Origin: Rickettsiales bacterium
Lineage (GTDB): Bacteria > Pseudomonadota > Alphaproteobacteria > Methylaequorales > Methylaequoraceae
Length of the DNA stretch: 35,864 nucleotides
NCBI GenBank assembly: GCA_002715305.1
Contig: PAYV01000006.1
Coordinates: 4,885 to 40,748 of the forward strand
Direction: 5' to 3'
In this document: positions 1-8,602 of the stretch, one piece after another
How positions within the stretch are numbered: position 1 is the stretch's first letter
How the letters are laid out: the number at the start of each line of letters is the position of its first letter
The notes under the pieces: generated by a model
What the model saw: only the letters and a program-made list of their open reading frames with translations
Databases searched by the model: none
What the model was told of the DNA's origin: nothing
Program-made: the position numbers and the translations under genes

Positions 1-2274
1 GTAATGGAAAAGTTTGGAGTTTTACCTGAAAAGGTTATTGACGTCCAAGCACTTGCTGGAGATTCCTCAGACAATGTACCAGGTGTGCCAGGAATTGGAC
101 CTAAAATAGCATCACAATTAATTAATGAGTATGGTTCTGTAGAGGAATTAATTAAAAAAGTTGACTCTATAAAACAAGAAAAAAGGAGAATTTCAATAAT
201 TGAAAATAAGGATTTAGCAATAATATCCAAAAAATTAGTAACTCTAAAGCAGGATGTTCCGCTTCCTTTAAATATTGAAAAATTAGAATTCAAGCCATTA
301 GATATTAATAAACTTTTAAAATTCCTTGATGAAATGGAATTTAATAGAATAAAAGCAAGTGTAATTTCTAAATATGGAAATTCATCTATAAAACAAGAAA
401 AAAAAAAACATGGTATAATTGATGAAAATAATTTTTACTTGCCTTTAAATGAAAAAATTAATAACGAAAAATATGAATTAATTGATAATGAAAATGCTTT
501 AATAGAATGGATTGAAATTGTAAAAGATTATGGTTTAGTAGCGATTGATTGTGAAACCAATTCTCTTAATGCAGTAGATGCCGACATTGTTGGCTTTTCA
601 ATGTCAATTGAAAATGGAAAATCTTGTTATGTACCATTAGGCCACAAAAATTGTACTAAGCAAATTAATTTGGATAGTTTTAAACAGATTGTTAAACCAA
701 TTCTAAATAGTGATTCTATTTTAAAGATTGGGCAAAATATTAAGTTCGACTTGATTGTACTAAGTAAATTAGGCTTAGATTTAAATAATATAGATGATAC
801 AATGCTTATGTCTTATGTTCTGAGAACGGGAAAAAGAGGACATGGTTTAGATGAATTGTCTCTAGACCTTTTATCATATGAAACACAAAAATATGATGAA
901 GTTACGACCATTGGAAAAAAAAAAATATCTTTTGAAGAAGTTGAAGTTCATTCAGCTTTAAATTATGCAGCCGAAGACGCAGACGTAACTTTTAGACTTT
1001 ATGAACTCTTAAAAATAGAGTTGATAAAAAATAAACTGTATGATTTCTATTTTTATGTTGAGAGACCTTTAATTAAAATTATAGCAGAAATGGAAATTAA
1101 CGGTTGCAAAATTGATAATGATGCACTTGTTAAACTTTCATCTCAATTTTCTGAAAAAATAAAACAAATTGAAAAAAAAATTTTTGATCATGCTGGAGAA
1201 AAATTTAATGTCGGTTCTCCGAAACAATTAGGAGAAATTTTATTCTCTAAATTAAAATTACCATATTCCAAAAAGGGAAAAAGCGGCAATTTTCAAACAG
1301 ATGTTAAAGTATTAGAAAAACTGAAATCAGAAAAGTTTGATATTGCAAGAAAAATATTGGATTGGAGACAATTTTCGAAATTAAAAAATACTTATTGTGA
1401 AGGTCTACTCACTAGAGAAAGTAAAAAAACAGGAAGGATTCACACATCATATGGAATGTCAAGTACACTTACTGGAAGATTATCATCAAATGACCCTAAT
1501 TTACAGAATATACCAATTAAAAATGAAGAAGGGCGTCAAATTAGAAAATCATTTATAGCTTCAAAAGGTTTTAAGATTGTATCAATTGATTATTCACAAA
1601 TAGAATTAAGAATTTTAGCTCATGTTGCAAAAATTCAAAGTCTAATAGATGCATTTCGTGAAAATCAGGATATTCATAGTGTAACAGCAAAAAATATTTT
1701 TCAAATTTCAGAAACTTCTTTAACAAGCGATCATAGAAGAAAAGCAAAAACAATAAATTTTGGAATTATTTATGGTATTTCACCTTATGGTTTAGCTTCA
1801 CAACTTGATATTTCAAATAGTGAAGCAAAAAACTTCATTGATCAATATTTCCTAAGATATCCTGGAATCAAAGACTATATGAAACAGACTATTCAAAATT
1901 GTAGACAAACAGGTTCTGTTTTTACTCCATTTGGAAGAAGGATATTTATTCCTTTTATAAATGATAAAATTGCAACTAGAAGAAATTTTGCTGAGAGATC
2001 AGCAATCAATGCACCTATTCAAGGTGGAGCTGCGGATATGATCAAACTAGCGATGCCTAAAGTATCAAAATTTTTAAAAACAAACTCTTTAGATACTAAG
2101 ATGCTTATACAAGTTCATGATGAATTAGTGTTTGAAGTTCCAGAAAAAGAAATTGATCTTATTGAAAATGAAGTACCTAAAATAATGACAAACGCACATG
2201 AATTAATTTTAAAATTAGACGTTCCTCTAAAGGCAGAAGTTGGAATAGGAAATAATTGGGACGATGCACATTAA
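1..2274 (+). CDS. polA: DNA polymerase I, 3' part (5' end outside window)
   Basis: DNA polymerase I fills gaps and removes primers during replication and repair. The frame is open from base 1, and the first residues already lie inside the 5'-nuclease domain (helix-hairpin-helix around GDSSDNVPGVPGIGPK), so the true start is upstream and the ATG at 4 is internal. A DEDDy 3'-5' proofreading domain follows with its acidic residues kept (AIDCETNSL, NIKFD, YAAEDAD), so proofreading is probably active. The polymerase domain has motif A (SIDYSQIELR), the O-helix motif (RRKAKTINFGIIYG) and motif C (QVHDELVFEV). Two 11-A runs (398-408 and 915-925) lie in frame. The stop overlaps the stop of the convergent downstream gene by four bases. 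Identification is secure; only the N-terminal nuclease half is missing. Confidence 0.97.
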   Translation, partial: VMEKFGVLPEKVIDVQALAGDSSDNVPGVPGIGPKIASQLINEYGSVEELIKKVDSIKQEKRRISIIENKDLAIISKKLVTLKQDVPLPLNIEKLEFKPLDINKLLKFLDEMEFNRIKASVISKYGNSSIKQEKKKHGIIDENNFYLPLNEKINNEKYELIDNENALIEWIEIVKDYGLVAIDCETNSLNAVDADIVGFSMSIENGKSCYVPLGHKNCTKQINLDSFKQIVKPILNSDSILKIGQNIKFDLIVLSKLGLDLNNIDDTMLMSYVLRTGKRGHGLDELSLDLLSYETQKYDEVTTIGKKKISFEEVEVHSALNYAAEDADVTFRLYELLKIELIKNKLYDFYFYVERPLIKIIAEMEINGCKIDNDALVKLSSQFSEKIKQIEKKIFDHAGEKFNVGSPKQLGEILFSKLKLPYSKKGKSGNFQTDVKVLEKLKSEKFDIARKILDWRQFSKLKNTYCEGLLTRESKKTGRIHTSYGMSSTLTGRLSSNDPNLQNIPIKNEEGRQIRKSFIASKGFKIVSIDYSQIELRILAHVAKIQSLIDAFRENQDIHSVTAKNIFQISETSLTSDHRRKAKTINFGIIYGISPYGLASQLDISNSEAKNFIDQYFLRYPGIKDYMKQTIQNCRQTGSVFTPFGRRIFIPFINDKIATRRNFAERSAINAPIQGGAADMIKLAMPKVSKFLKTNSLDTKMLIQVHDELVFEVPEKEIDLIENEVPKIMTNAHELILKLDVPLKAEVGIGNNWDDAH

Positions 2275-3065
2275 GACGATGAGGCCAACTTGTGTAAATG
2301 GACGAATATACCCCTCAATTTTTTTGCATCATTAATTTTTTCTTTAAAACAAAATCTTGCTATTCTTTCTTTATTTCTCAAATCGAAACCATCAGGATCT
2401 ATACCAATTAATTTCCAACCATTTTTATATTTTTTCAAGTTAGGTATTAATTTTGTTGCGTAGGAATTCACACTTTCAACATGACTTTCATTCATATGAT
2501 TAATTATTGACCTTTCATGTGAAAAGAAATTAGAAAAACCTTTACATATTATTTCATTTGCCCCAAACCATTTAACCTGAGCAAATCCTCCGACTAAATG
2601 TGCACTTTTAATTTTCATTGTATAGAAATTCATATCACTGAAGCTTGAATAAAAATTAGACGTTGGATGCCTAGTTAAAAATCTCTCCATGTGCCTTTTA
2701 TTTTTTGTAATTGTTAGTTCTCCAATTAAAGTAATTCTTGGACGAGACATTGGATCCTCGTATTCAAAAGGTAATTTTTTATTGTAAACAAATTTTGGAA
2801 AAAAATCATACATTTTTTGTTCTTCACAAATCATCAAAGAGCAAAGTTTCTTAAATTTAAGATTTTGTGTGTGTTCGGATAAGTCCGACAAAAGAAGAAT
2901 TGGTGATAGGTCATAATCGAATGCGGTTAAAGTAAAAGTTGAATAAGGAAATACATTTTTTAATCTTAGTTTTTTTGATGAAAAATTACCTGGATCAAAA
3001 TCTGTAGAAAGGAAACCTCTGGAGCATGATCTAACAAGTTGGCGAGCTGAGAAATTAATATTCAT
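2271..3065 (-). CDS. HugZ-like pyridoxamine 5'-phosphate oxidase-fold protein
   Basis: The 264-residue product matches the HugZ family, which joins a split-barrel FMN-binding-type fold to a C-terminal DUF2470-like domain; characterised members bind or degrade heme. Family features seen are the N-terminal ARQLVRSCSRGFLST block, the LLLSDLSEHTQNL segment, the DPMSRPRITLIGE strand and the SAHLVGGFAQVKWF motif near residues 153-168. The C-terminal domain carries NHMNESHVESVNSYA. The gene is convergent with polA (four-base stop overlap) and divergent from the copper chaperone gene, with only 38 bases between the two starts. Heme use is inferred from the family; some members may bind flavin or another ligand. 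Alternative: a general PNPOx-fold oxidoreductase. Confidence 0.8.
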   Translation of the reverse strand: MNINFSARQLVRSCSRGFLSTDFDPGNFSSKKLRLKNVFPYSTFTLTAFDYDLSPILLLSDLSEHTQNLKFKKLCSLMICEEQKMYDFFPKFVYNKKLPFEYEDPMSRPRITLIGELTITKNKRHMERFLTRHPTSNFYSSFSDMNFYTMKIKSAHLVGGFAQVKWFGANEIICKGFSNFFSHERSIINHMNESHVESVNSYATKLIPNLKKYKNGWKLIGIDPDGFDLRNKERIARFCFKEKINDAKKLRGIFVHLHKLASSS

Positions 3066-3085
3066 TGGTTTTTTTTTTTTATTTG

Positions 3086-3091
3086 TATAAT
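3086..3091 (+). promoter_or_regulatory. Consensus -10 box ahead of the copper chaperone gene
   Basis: A perfect TATAAT sits 12 bases before the ATG at 3104, in the 38-base divergent gap. A possible -35 (TTGGTT, 3065-3070) is 15 bases upstream and weak; a 12-T tract lies between. No Shine-Dalgarno sequence is visible, so the transcript would have a very short leader. Confidence 0.5.
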
Positions 3092-3103
3092 CTAAGATAA
3101 TCT

Positions 3104-3574
3104 ATGAAAATTAAATTTTGTAAAACTAAGTTATTTTTTTTTTTAGTTTATATAGTTTTTTTATCACCAGTTGCAAGCACTGAAATCAAAAAATTAGTTA
3201 CTCATGGAGGTTTTGCTTTTGAAACAATGGACGGACAAAAGAATAGTGCTGCTTACATTTCCTTTTTCAATAATTCTAACCAAAATTTTACAATTAACTC
3301 TGTAAAAACAGAAATAGCTAATAAAGTTGAAATTCATGATATTCAGATAGAAGAAGATATTGTAAAAATGGTAAAATTAAAATCATTAAATATAGGAAAA
3401 AAAGAGCAAGTTTTTCTTCAACCTGGAGGAAAGCATATTATGCTATTTGGTCTAAAAAGAAAATTGCAAGAAGGAGAAAAATTTAAAATTTCTTTTGTTT
3501 TTGAAAATAAAGACGAAATAATAGCTGAAATTTTTGTTGTTAATAAAAATCTTAGAGAAAATTATATTAATTAA
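3104..3574 (+). CDS. Periplasmic copper chaperone, PCu(A)C family
   Basis: The 156-residue protein starts with a basic, then hydrophobic signal peptide (about residues 1-25), so it is predicted to be exported. The mature part has the DUF461/PCu(A)C copper-site pattern exactly: His78, ten residues, Met89, 21 residues, His111, one residue, Met113 (H-x10-M-x21-H-x-M). Family members carry Cu(I) in the periplasm and help metallate the CuA site of cytochrome c oxidase. It is followed after three bases by hprK, so it may be transcribed with the PTS cluster, and it starts divergently from the HugZ-like gene. The usual partner SCO/PrrC is not in this window. Function is from the family; the binding motif is seen directly. 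Confidence 0.88.
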   Translation: MKIKFCKTKLFFFLVYIVFLSPVASTEIKKLVTHGGFAFETMDGQKNSAAYISFFNNSNQNFTINSVKTEIANKVEIHDIQIEEDIVKMVKLKSLNIGKKEQVFLQPGGKHIMLFGLKRKLQEGEKFKISFVFENKDEIIAEIFVVNKNLRENYIN

Positions 3575-3577
3575 AAA

Positions 3578-4006
3578 ATGGAAGTTAAAACTTTCCATGC
3601 TACTTCAGTCGTCATTGATAGTTTTGGACTAATGATTTTAGGGCCAACTGGTATTGGAAAATCTGATCTAGCACTGCGATTAATTGATAATGGAGCTACA
3701 CTTATAACAGATGACATTACAATATGTAAGAAAGTAAATAATAAGGTTTTATTATTTTCCCCAAATAAAACTAAAGGCTTACTCGAAGTAAGAGAAGTTG
3801 GTATTATTAATGTTCCTTATGTTGAAAATATTAATTTAGTCATGATTATAGATTTATTAAAAACAAATAATAAAAGAATTCCAGAAAGGAAATTCAAAAA
3901 GATTTTTGGATTAAAATTTCCTGTTTTGAGTCTAAATGGAAAAACTCCTTCATCTGTTATAAAAGTAAAAGTTAAGCTGAATGAAATTACAGAATTTAAA
4001 AAATAA
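3578..4006 (+). CDS. hprK: HPr kinase/phosphorylase, short alphaproteobacterial form
   Basis: HprK phosphorylates a serine of HPr with ATP and can reverse the reaction. The 142-residue protein has only the C-terminal catalytic domain, as usual in alphaproteobacteria; the longer Firmicutes form has an extra N-terminal domain. Walker A is GPTGIGKS (residues 22-29), followed by the paired aspartates Asp45-Asp46 in LITDD, and the family signature region reads LLEVREVGIINVP. It is the first PTS gene of the cluster and its 3' end overlaps rapZ by 26 bases. Its target is probably Ser50 of the HPr domain encoded two genes downstream. In many relatives a ChvG/ChvI two-component pair precedes hprK; here a copper chaperone does. 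Confidence 0.92.
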   Translation: MEVKTFHATSVVIDSFGLMILGPTGIGKSDLALRLIDNGATLITDDITICKKVNNKVLLFSPNKTKGLLEVREVGIINVPYVENINLVMIIDLLKTNNKRIPERKFKKIFGLKFPVLSLNGKTPSSVIKVKVKLNEITEFKK

Positions 4007-4841
4007 AATTTTAATTGTAACAGGTCTTTCTGGTGCTGGAAGGACAACAGCTTTGAAAATATTTGAAGATATTGGATTTGAAGCAGTCGATAATCTTCCT
4101 TTTTTCTTACTCAATAGTATAGTTGAATCTAAAGTTAAAAAAAATTTGGCTATAGGAGTAGATATTAGGAGCAGGGAATTTAATGCAAAAAAACTTTCAA
4201 ATTTAATTATCGAAAAAAAAAGAAAATTAGAGATTTCGATTCTTTTTTTTGATTGTGAAACTAATATTTTGATTAACAGATTTAAAGAAACTAGAAGGGA
4301 GCACCCTCTCAAATTAGATTTGCCTATCTCTGACACTATCAATAGAGAAAGAGTTTGGCTTGAACCATTAAAAAAAATAAGTGATTTTCATATCGATACT
4401 ACAGGGTTAACACCACTTTTACTAAGAAAACAAATATCTGGATACTTTAATATTGACTCAAAAACAAAAATTAATGTAAGGATATTATCTTTTGGATTCA
4501 AATACGGAATACCCAGAGAAGCTGATTTCGTGTTTGATATGAGGTTTATAGAAAATCCCTTTTATGTTAGAAGTTTGAAGAAATTATCTGGCAAAGATGT
4601 TAAAGTAAAAAATTTCGTAGAAAACCAAAAGGTATTTATAGATTTTTTTAAAACAATAGATAATTTATTTGATAAAATTATTTCAGGATTTAAATCTGAA
4701 GGAAAAGAATATATAAATATTACATTTGGTTGTACTGGAGGAATTCACAGATCTGTGGTAGCTAGCGAACATTTTTTTAATATTTTAAAGAAAAAAAAAC
4801 CCATGAATGTTTTAATTGATCATAGGGATTTAAATAAATGA
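3981..4841 (+). CDS. rapZ: RapZ-family nucleotide-binding protein
   Basis: This 286-residue protein belongs to the RapZ/YvcJ family. In E. coli RapZ is an RNA-binding adaptor that controls glmS through the sRNA GlmZ; in alphaproteobacteria the role is less clear. The N-terminal P-loop reads GLSGAGRTT with Arg21 where E. coli has Lys, a variant I recall from other RapZ homologues. It is followed by FEDIGFEAVDNLPFFLL. The C-terminal domain carries SFGFKYGIPREADFVFDMRF and TFGCTGGIHRSVVASE, both diagnostic. The ATG at 3981 lies inside hprK, and the stop overlaps the next ATG (ATGA, 4838-4841), suggesting translational coupling. Position between hprK and the EIIA gene is the normal alphaproteobacterial arrangement. 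Confidence 0.93.
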   Translation: MKLQNLKNKILIVTGLSGAGRTTALKIFEDIGFEAVDNLPFFLLNSIVESKVKKNLAIGVDIRSREFNAKKLSNLIIEKKRKLEISILFFDCETNILINRFKETRREHPLKLDLPISDTINRERVWLEPLKKISDFHIDTTGLTPLLLRKQISGYFNIDSKTKINVRILSFGFKYGIPREADFVFDMRFIENPFYVRSLKKLSGKDVKVKNFVENQKVFIDFFKTIDNLFDKIISGFKSEGKEYINITFGCTGGIHRSVVASEHFFNILKKKKPMNVLIDHRDLNK

Positions 4842-5245
4842 TTGGGATCGTAATAGTTAGTCACGAAAAGATTTCTAAAGAACTTGTAACTGCGCTAGAG
4901 CATATAGTCGGCAAACAAGAGAAAATTGAAGCAATCTCAATTTTCCCTGGAGATAATGTTGAAAAAAGAAGAAAAGAAATTATAAACGCAATAAAAAAAG
5001 TTGAGACTGGTAAAGGTGTTGTAATTCTAACAGATATGTTTGGGGGAACACCATCAAACCTTGCAATCTCGGTTATGGAAGATGAAAAAGTCGAAGTTAT
5101 TGCTGGTGTAAATTTACCTATGTTAATTAAAATGAGTTCTCTTAGAAAAGATCATAATCTTAAAGATTTAGTTAAAAAATCTCAGGAGTCAGGAAGAAAA
5201 TACATTAATGTTGCATCAGCTTTTTTTGGAGAATCTAAAAATTGA
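4838..5245 (+). CDS. PTS EIIA component, mannose family
   Basis: The 135-residue protein is a stand-alone EIIA of the mannose (fructose-specific IIA-like) family and accepts phosphate from HPr on a histidine. His9 in IVIVSHEKIS aligns with the active-site histidine of ManX. The conserved LTDMFGGTPSNLAI segment is present. No EIIB, EIIC or EIID gene lies nearby, so it probably signals rather than transports sugar, as inferred for the same gene in rhizobia (often called manX or ptsM). It is tightly coupled: ATGA overlap with rapZ and a four-base overlap with the HPr-EI fusion. Confidence 0.92.
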   Translation: MIGIVIVSHEKISKELVTALEHIVGKQEKIEAISIFPGDNVEKRRKEIINAIKKVETGKGVVILTDMFGGTPSNLAISVMEDEKVEVIAGVNLPMLIKMSSLRKDHNLKDLVKKSQESGRKYINVASAFFGESKN

Positions 5246-7305
5246 ACTTAAAAAAAATTGAGAAAAAAATTTTGATAACAAATAAACTTGGTCTCCATGC
5301 TCGAGCAGCTGCAAAATTTGTAAATTTAACATCTAAATGTAGCTCCAAATTTTTAGTTAAAAAAGGAAAAAATTCTGTAAATGGTTCTTCAATTTTAGGT
5401 CTCATGACTCTAGCTGCTTCCAAAGGAACTGAGATTCAAGTTCAGTGTATTGGAAATAAAGCTGAAGAAGATTTGAATAAACTAGTTGACTTGATAAAAA
5501 ATAACTTTGGTGAGGAAAAACCACTTCCAGAAAATTTAAATAAAGAAAAAATATATGAGGGAATAGGAGTCTCTCACGGTTTTGCAATTGGATATGTTGA
5601 AATCAAACATTCTTCAGCATTAAATTATTCAAGATATAATATACCAATATCAGGTATTAAAAATGAAATTAAAAGATTTGAAAAAGCAGTCAAAAAATCA
5701 ATTTTAGATTTGAAAAATATTATAAAAAAGATAAGAGGCTCTAAAAACAATATTTATGAAGAGATGAAGTTTATGCTTGAAGCAAATGTATCCATTCTTA
5801 CTTCATCATCTTTAATAAAAGATGCAAAAAAAAGAATCGAGAAAGACCTTGTTAATGCAGAACTAGCTATAAATGAGGAATTAAACAAACATTCAAAACA
5901 ATTTAGCAAAATTAGTGATCATTATCTTAGGGATAGATTTGATGATGTTAGACATGTTTGTGGAAGAATTTTAGATAATCTTCAAAAAATTAAAAAAAAA
6001 AAAAAAACCTTATTTAAAAACAAAATACTAGTTGCATCTGAGTTTAGTCCAGCTGATCTTTTATCAGATTTCAAGACCCAAATCTCAGGACTTGTAAGTG
6101 TGTTCGGAGGACCTGAAGGTCATTTTGCAATTGTTGCAAGGTCATTATCAATAGCAACTGTAGTTGGAATAAAAGATATAGTTAAAAATTTAAATAATGA
6201 TGAACTTATCATAGTCGATGGTGAAAAAGGTCGAATAATTCAAAATCCCTCAAAAGTAACTATGCAATATTACCAAAATAAAATAGAAGAACAAAAAAAC
6301 CTAGATAAAAAACTTAATTTGTTTAAAGATTTTGTTCCTTTTACGAAAGATAAACTAAGAATTAAAATAGAAGCTAACGTAGACAATTCACAGGAAGTCA
6401 AAGAGTCAATGAAAAAAGGTATCGACGGAATAGGGTTGTTTAGAAGTGAATATCTTTTTATGAATAAAAAAACACTGCCAACAGAAGATGAACAGTTTAA
6501 ATTGATAAAGAAATCCCTTTTATACTTGGAAGGAAAGACATTAACTATTCGTACACTTGATATTGGTAATGATAAGCAAGTTCCATCAATGGAAAAAATA
6601 TTATCAAAGTCTCCCAATCCAGCCCTTGGTTTAAGAGCAGTAAGACTTGCGTTAGCATTCCCTAAAATATTTAAGAAACAAATCTCAGCAATTTTAAGGG
6701 CTAGTAAATATGGTAAAATTAGAATTATGCTCCCAATGGTCTCTAATGTAAATGAAATAGAAGAATCAAAAAAATTGATTAATGAGGTACGAGACGGGTT
6801 AATAAAAAAGGGGGTTAAAATTTCGGAGAAGAATCCTGAGTTAGGAATATTAATAGAAACACCAGCTGCAGCTCTAATATCTGAACAGCTTTCAAAGAAA
6901 TGTGATTTCTTTGCAATAGGATCAAATGATTTAACTATGTATACTCTTGCAATTGACAGAGGTGACGAGGAAGTAGCGAAAATTTATGATCCAACTCATT
7001 TATCAGTTCTTAAATTAATTAAGTTAACATGCAATTCGGCCAAGAAAGCAAAAATTCCAATAAGTGTTTGTGGCGAAATGGCTGGAGATACGATTTTTAC
7101 ATCGCTATTAATAGGAATGGGTATAAAAACTTTGTCAATGAGTAGTTCAAGAATCTTAAGAGTTAAGCAATTTATAAGTAAAATTGATTCGGCCGATGCA
7201 AAAAAAATTTCAGAAGATATTTTGAATGAAGAAGATAATGTGCTAATCAAAGAAAAATTAAAAAATTATAACATGAAGGTTAGGAAACTAATTTTTAATA
7301 ACTAA
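5242..7305 (+). CDS. HPr-Enzyme I fusion phosphotransferase
   Basis: One 687-residue chain joins HPr (about residues 1-90) to Enzyme I (about 107-687). HPr has the phospho-accepting His19 in LGLHARAAA and Ser50 in NGSSILGLM, the site HprK would phosphorylate. Enzyme I begins at YEGIGVSHGFAIG. Its active histidine is His294 in FGGPEGHFAIVARS, where many EI proteins have GGxTSH. The PEP-binding barrel shows RTLDIGNDKQ, NPALGLRAVRLA, ILIETPAA and Cys610 in VCGEMAGD. There is no GAF domain, so it is not PtsP (EI-Ntr). The start is TTG at 5242 with a GGAG at 5228-5231. A 15-A run (5992-6006) is kept in frame. It likely feeds both EIIA proteins in this window. Confidence 0.93.
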   Translation: MNLKKIEKKILITNKLGLHARAAAKFVNLTSKCSSKFLVKKGKNSVNGSSILGLMTLAASKGTEIQVQCIGNKAEEDLNKLVDLIKNNFGEEKPLPENLNKEKIYEGIGVSHGFAIGYVEIKHSSALNYSRYNIPISGIKNEIKRFEKAVKKSILDLKNIIKKIRGSKNNIYEEMKFMLEANVSILTSSSLIKDAKKRIEKDLVNAELAINEELNKHSKQFSKISDHYLRDRFDDVRHVCGRILDNLQKIKKKKKTLFKNKILVASEFSPADLLSDFKTQISGLVSVFGGPEGHFAIVARSLSIATVVGIKDIVKNLNNDELIIVDGEKGRIIQNPSKVTMQYYQNKIEEQKNLDKKLNLFKDFVPFTKDKLRIKIEANVDNSQEVKESMKKGIDGIGLFRSEYLFMNKKTLPTEDEQFKLIKKSLLYLEGKTLTIRTLDIGNDKQVPSMEKILSKSPNPALGLRAVRLALAFPKIFKKQISAILRASKYGKIRIMLPMVSNVNEIEESKKLINEVRDGLIKKGVKISEKNPELGILIETPAAALISEQLSKKCDFFAIGSNDLTMYTLAIDRGDEEVAKIYDPTHLSVLKLIKLTCNSAKKAKIPISVCGEMAGDTIFTSLLIGMGIKTLSMSSSRILRVKQFISKIDSADAKKISEDILNEEDNVLIKEKLKNYNMKVRKLIFNN

Positions 7306-7315
7306 AGGATTAAAT

Positions 7316-8602
7316 GTGGAAGATTATAAAGTTAAAGATATATCGTTAGCAGATTGGGGACGTAAAGAAATAAACATAGCAGAGTCAGAGATGCCTGGAT
7401 TAATGAGCTTAAGGGATGAATATAAATCACAAAAGCCGCTAAATGGTGCAAAGATTGCTGGATGTCTTCATATGACAATTCAAACAGCAGTATTAATTGA
7501 AACATTAATAGATTTGGGAGCATCTGTTAGGTGGAGTTCTTGTAATATTTATTCTACGCAAGATCAAGCAGCTGCGGCAATAGCTGAAAAGAAAATACCA
7601 GTTTTTGCTTGGAAAGGCGAAACAGAGGAAGAATTTTGGTGGTGTATAGAAAAAACACTTGATGGTCCTAATGGTTGGAAGCCTAATATGATATTAGATG
7701 ATGGAGGTGATCTCACAAAGCTATTGCATGAAAAGTTTCCATCATACCTTGATAAAATTTTAGGAATTTCAGAAGAGACAACAACAGGAGTTCTCAGATT
7801 AATAGAAATGGAAAAATCGGGATTACTTAAAGTTCCAGCAATAAATGTTAACGATTCGGTAACAAAGTCTAAATTTGATAATAAATATGGATGTAGAGAA
7901 AGCTTAGTTGATGGAATAAGAAGGGCTACAGATGTAATGATGGCAGGAAAAGTTGCAGTCGTTGCTGGTTATGGAGATGTAGGTAAAGGATCAGCAGAAA
8001 GTCTAAGAAATGCTGGCTGTAGAGTTCTCATAACAGAGGTAGATCCTATTTGCGCATTACAGGCAGCGATGGACGGTTATGAGGTTACAACAATGGAAAA
8101 TGCTTCCAAAAGAGCTGATATTTTCGTTACTGCAACGGGTAATGTTGATGTTATTACAATTGACCATATGAGAGAAATGCGTGATAGAAGTATAGTATGT
8201 AATATTGGTCACTTTGATTCAGAAATTCAAATTGAAGCATTAAGAAATCTTAAATGGCAAAATATAAAACCTCAAGTTGATGAGATTGAATTTCCTGATG
8301 GGAAAAAAATTATAGTACTAGCTGAGGGACGATTAGTAAACTTAGGATGTGCAACAGGTCATCCAAGTTTTGTTATGTCAGCCTCATTCTGCAATCAAGT
8401 ACTAGCACAAATTGAATTATGGAAAAATAATAAGAATTATAAAAATAAAGTATACGTACTTCCAAAAAAACTGGACGAAAAAGTTGCTGAGATACATTTA
8501 GAAAAAATTGGAGCTATGCTTACTAAATTATCAAAAAAACAAGGTGAATATATTAATGTTCCGGTCGCCGGGCCGTTCAAGTCAGATCAATATAGATATT
8601 GA
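7316..8602 (+). CDS. ahcY: S-adenosylhomocysteinase
   Basis: AhcY splits S-adenosylhomocysteine into adenosine and homocysteine, clearing the inhibitor left by methyltransferases. The 428-residue protein shows the NAD-binding glycine motif GYGDVGKG from Gly218, the DDGGDLT segment, CNIGHFDSEI, and the conserved C-terminal PFKSDQYRY end. The GTG start is supported by AAAGGA at 7304-7309; an ATG two bases earlier is out of frame and closes quickly. It follows the HPr-EI gene by ten bases, a neighbour pair also seen in rhizobia, so it is likely in the PTS operon. It ends seven bases from the end of the convergent marR-type gene. Confidence 0.97.
   Translation: MEDYKVKDISLADWGRKEINIAESEMPGLMSLRDEYKSQKPLNGAKIAGCLHMTIQTAVLIETLIDLGASVRWSSCNIYSTQDQAAAAIAEKKIPVFAWKGETEEEFWWCIEKTLDGPNGWKPNMILDDGGDLTKLLHEKFPSYLDKILGISEETTTGVLRLIEMEKSGLLKVPAINVNDSVTKSKFDNKYGCRESLVDGIRRATDVMMAGKVAVVAGYGDVGKGSAESLRNAGCRVLITEVDPICALQAAMDGYEVTTMENASKRADIFVTATGNVDVITIDHMREMRDRSIVCNIGHFDSEIQIEALRNLKWQNIKPQVDEIEFPDGKKIIVLAEGRLVNLGCATGHPSFVMSASFCNQVLAQIELWKNNKNYKNKVYVLPKKLDEKVAEIHLEKIGAMLTKLSKKQGEYINVPVAGPFKSDQYRY

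Noticed and set aside
3069..3080. T12 run considered as a terminator
   Set aside because: It lies between two divergent starts and has no hairpin before it.
3578..4006. HprK considered as a truncated pseudogene because it is only 142 residues
   Set aside because: The short, catalytic-domain-only form is normal in alphaproteobacteria, and the P-loop and paired aspartates are intact.
4026..4049. Arginine in place of lysine in the RapZ P-loop considered as loss of function
   Set aside because: I recall the same Arg variant from other bacterial RapZ homologues, and the rest of the motif and both domains are intact.
3950..4342. A 130-codon - strand frame across the hprK/rapZ junction
   Set aside because: Both genes beneath it are firmly identified, and the frame has no family features.
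6270..6617. A 115-codon - strand frame inside the HPr-EI gene
   Set aside because: Antisense to the PEP-binding domain of Enzyme I, no start signal.
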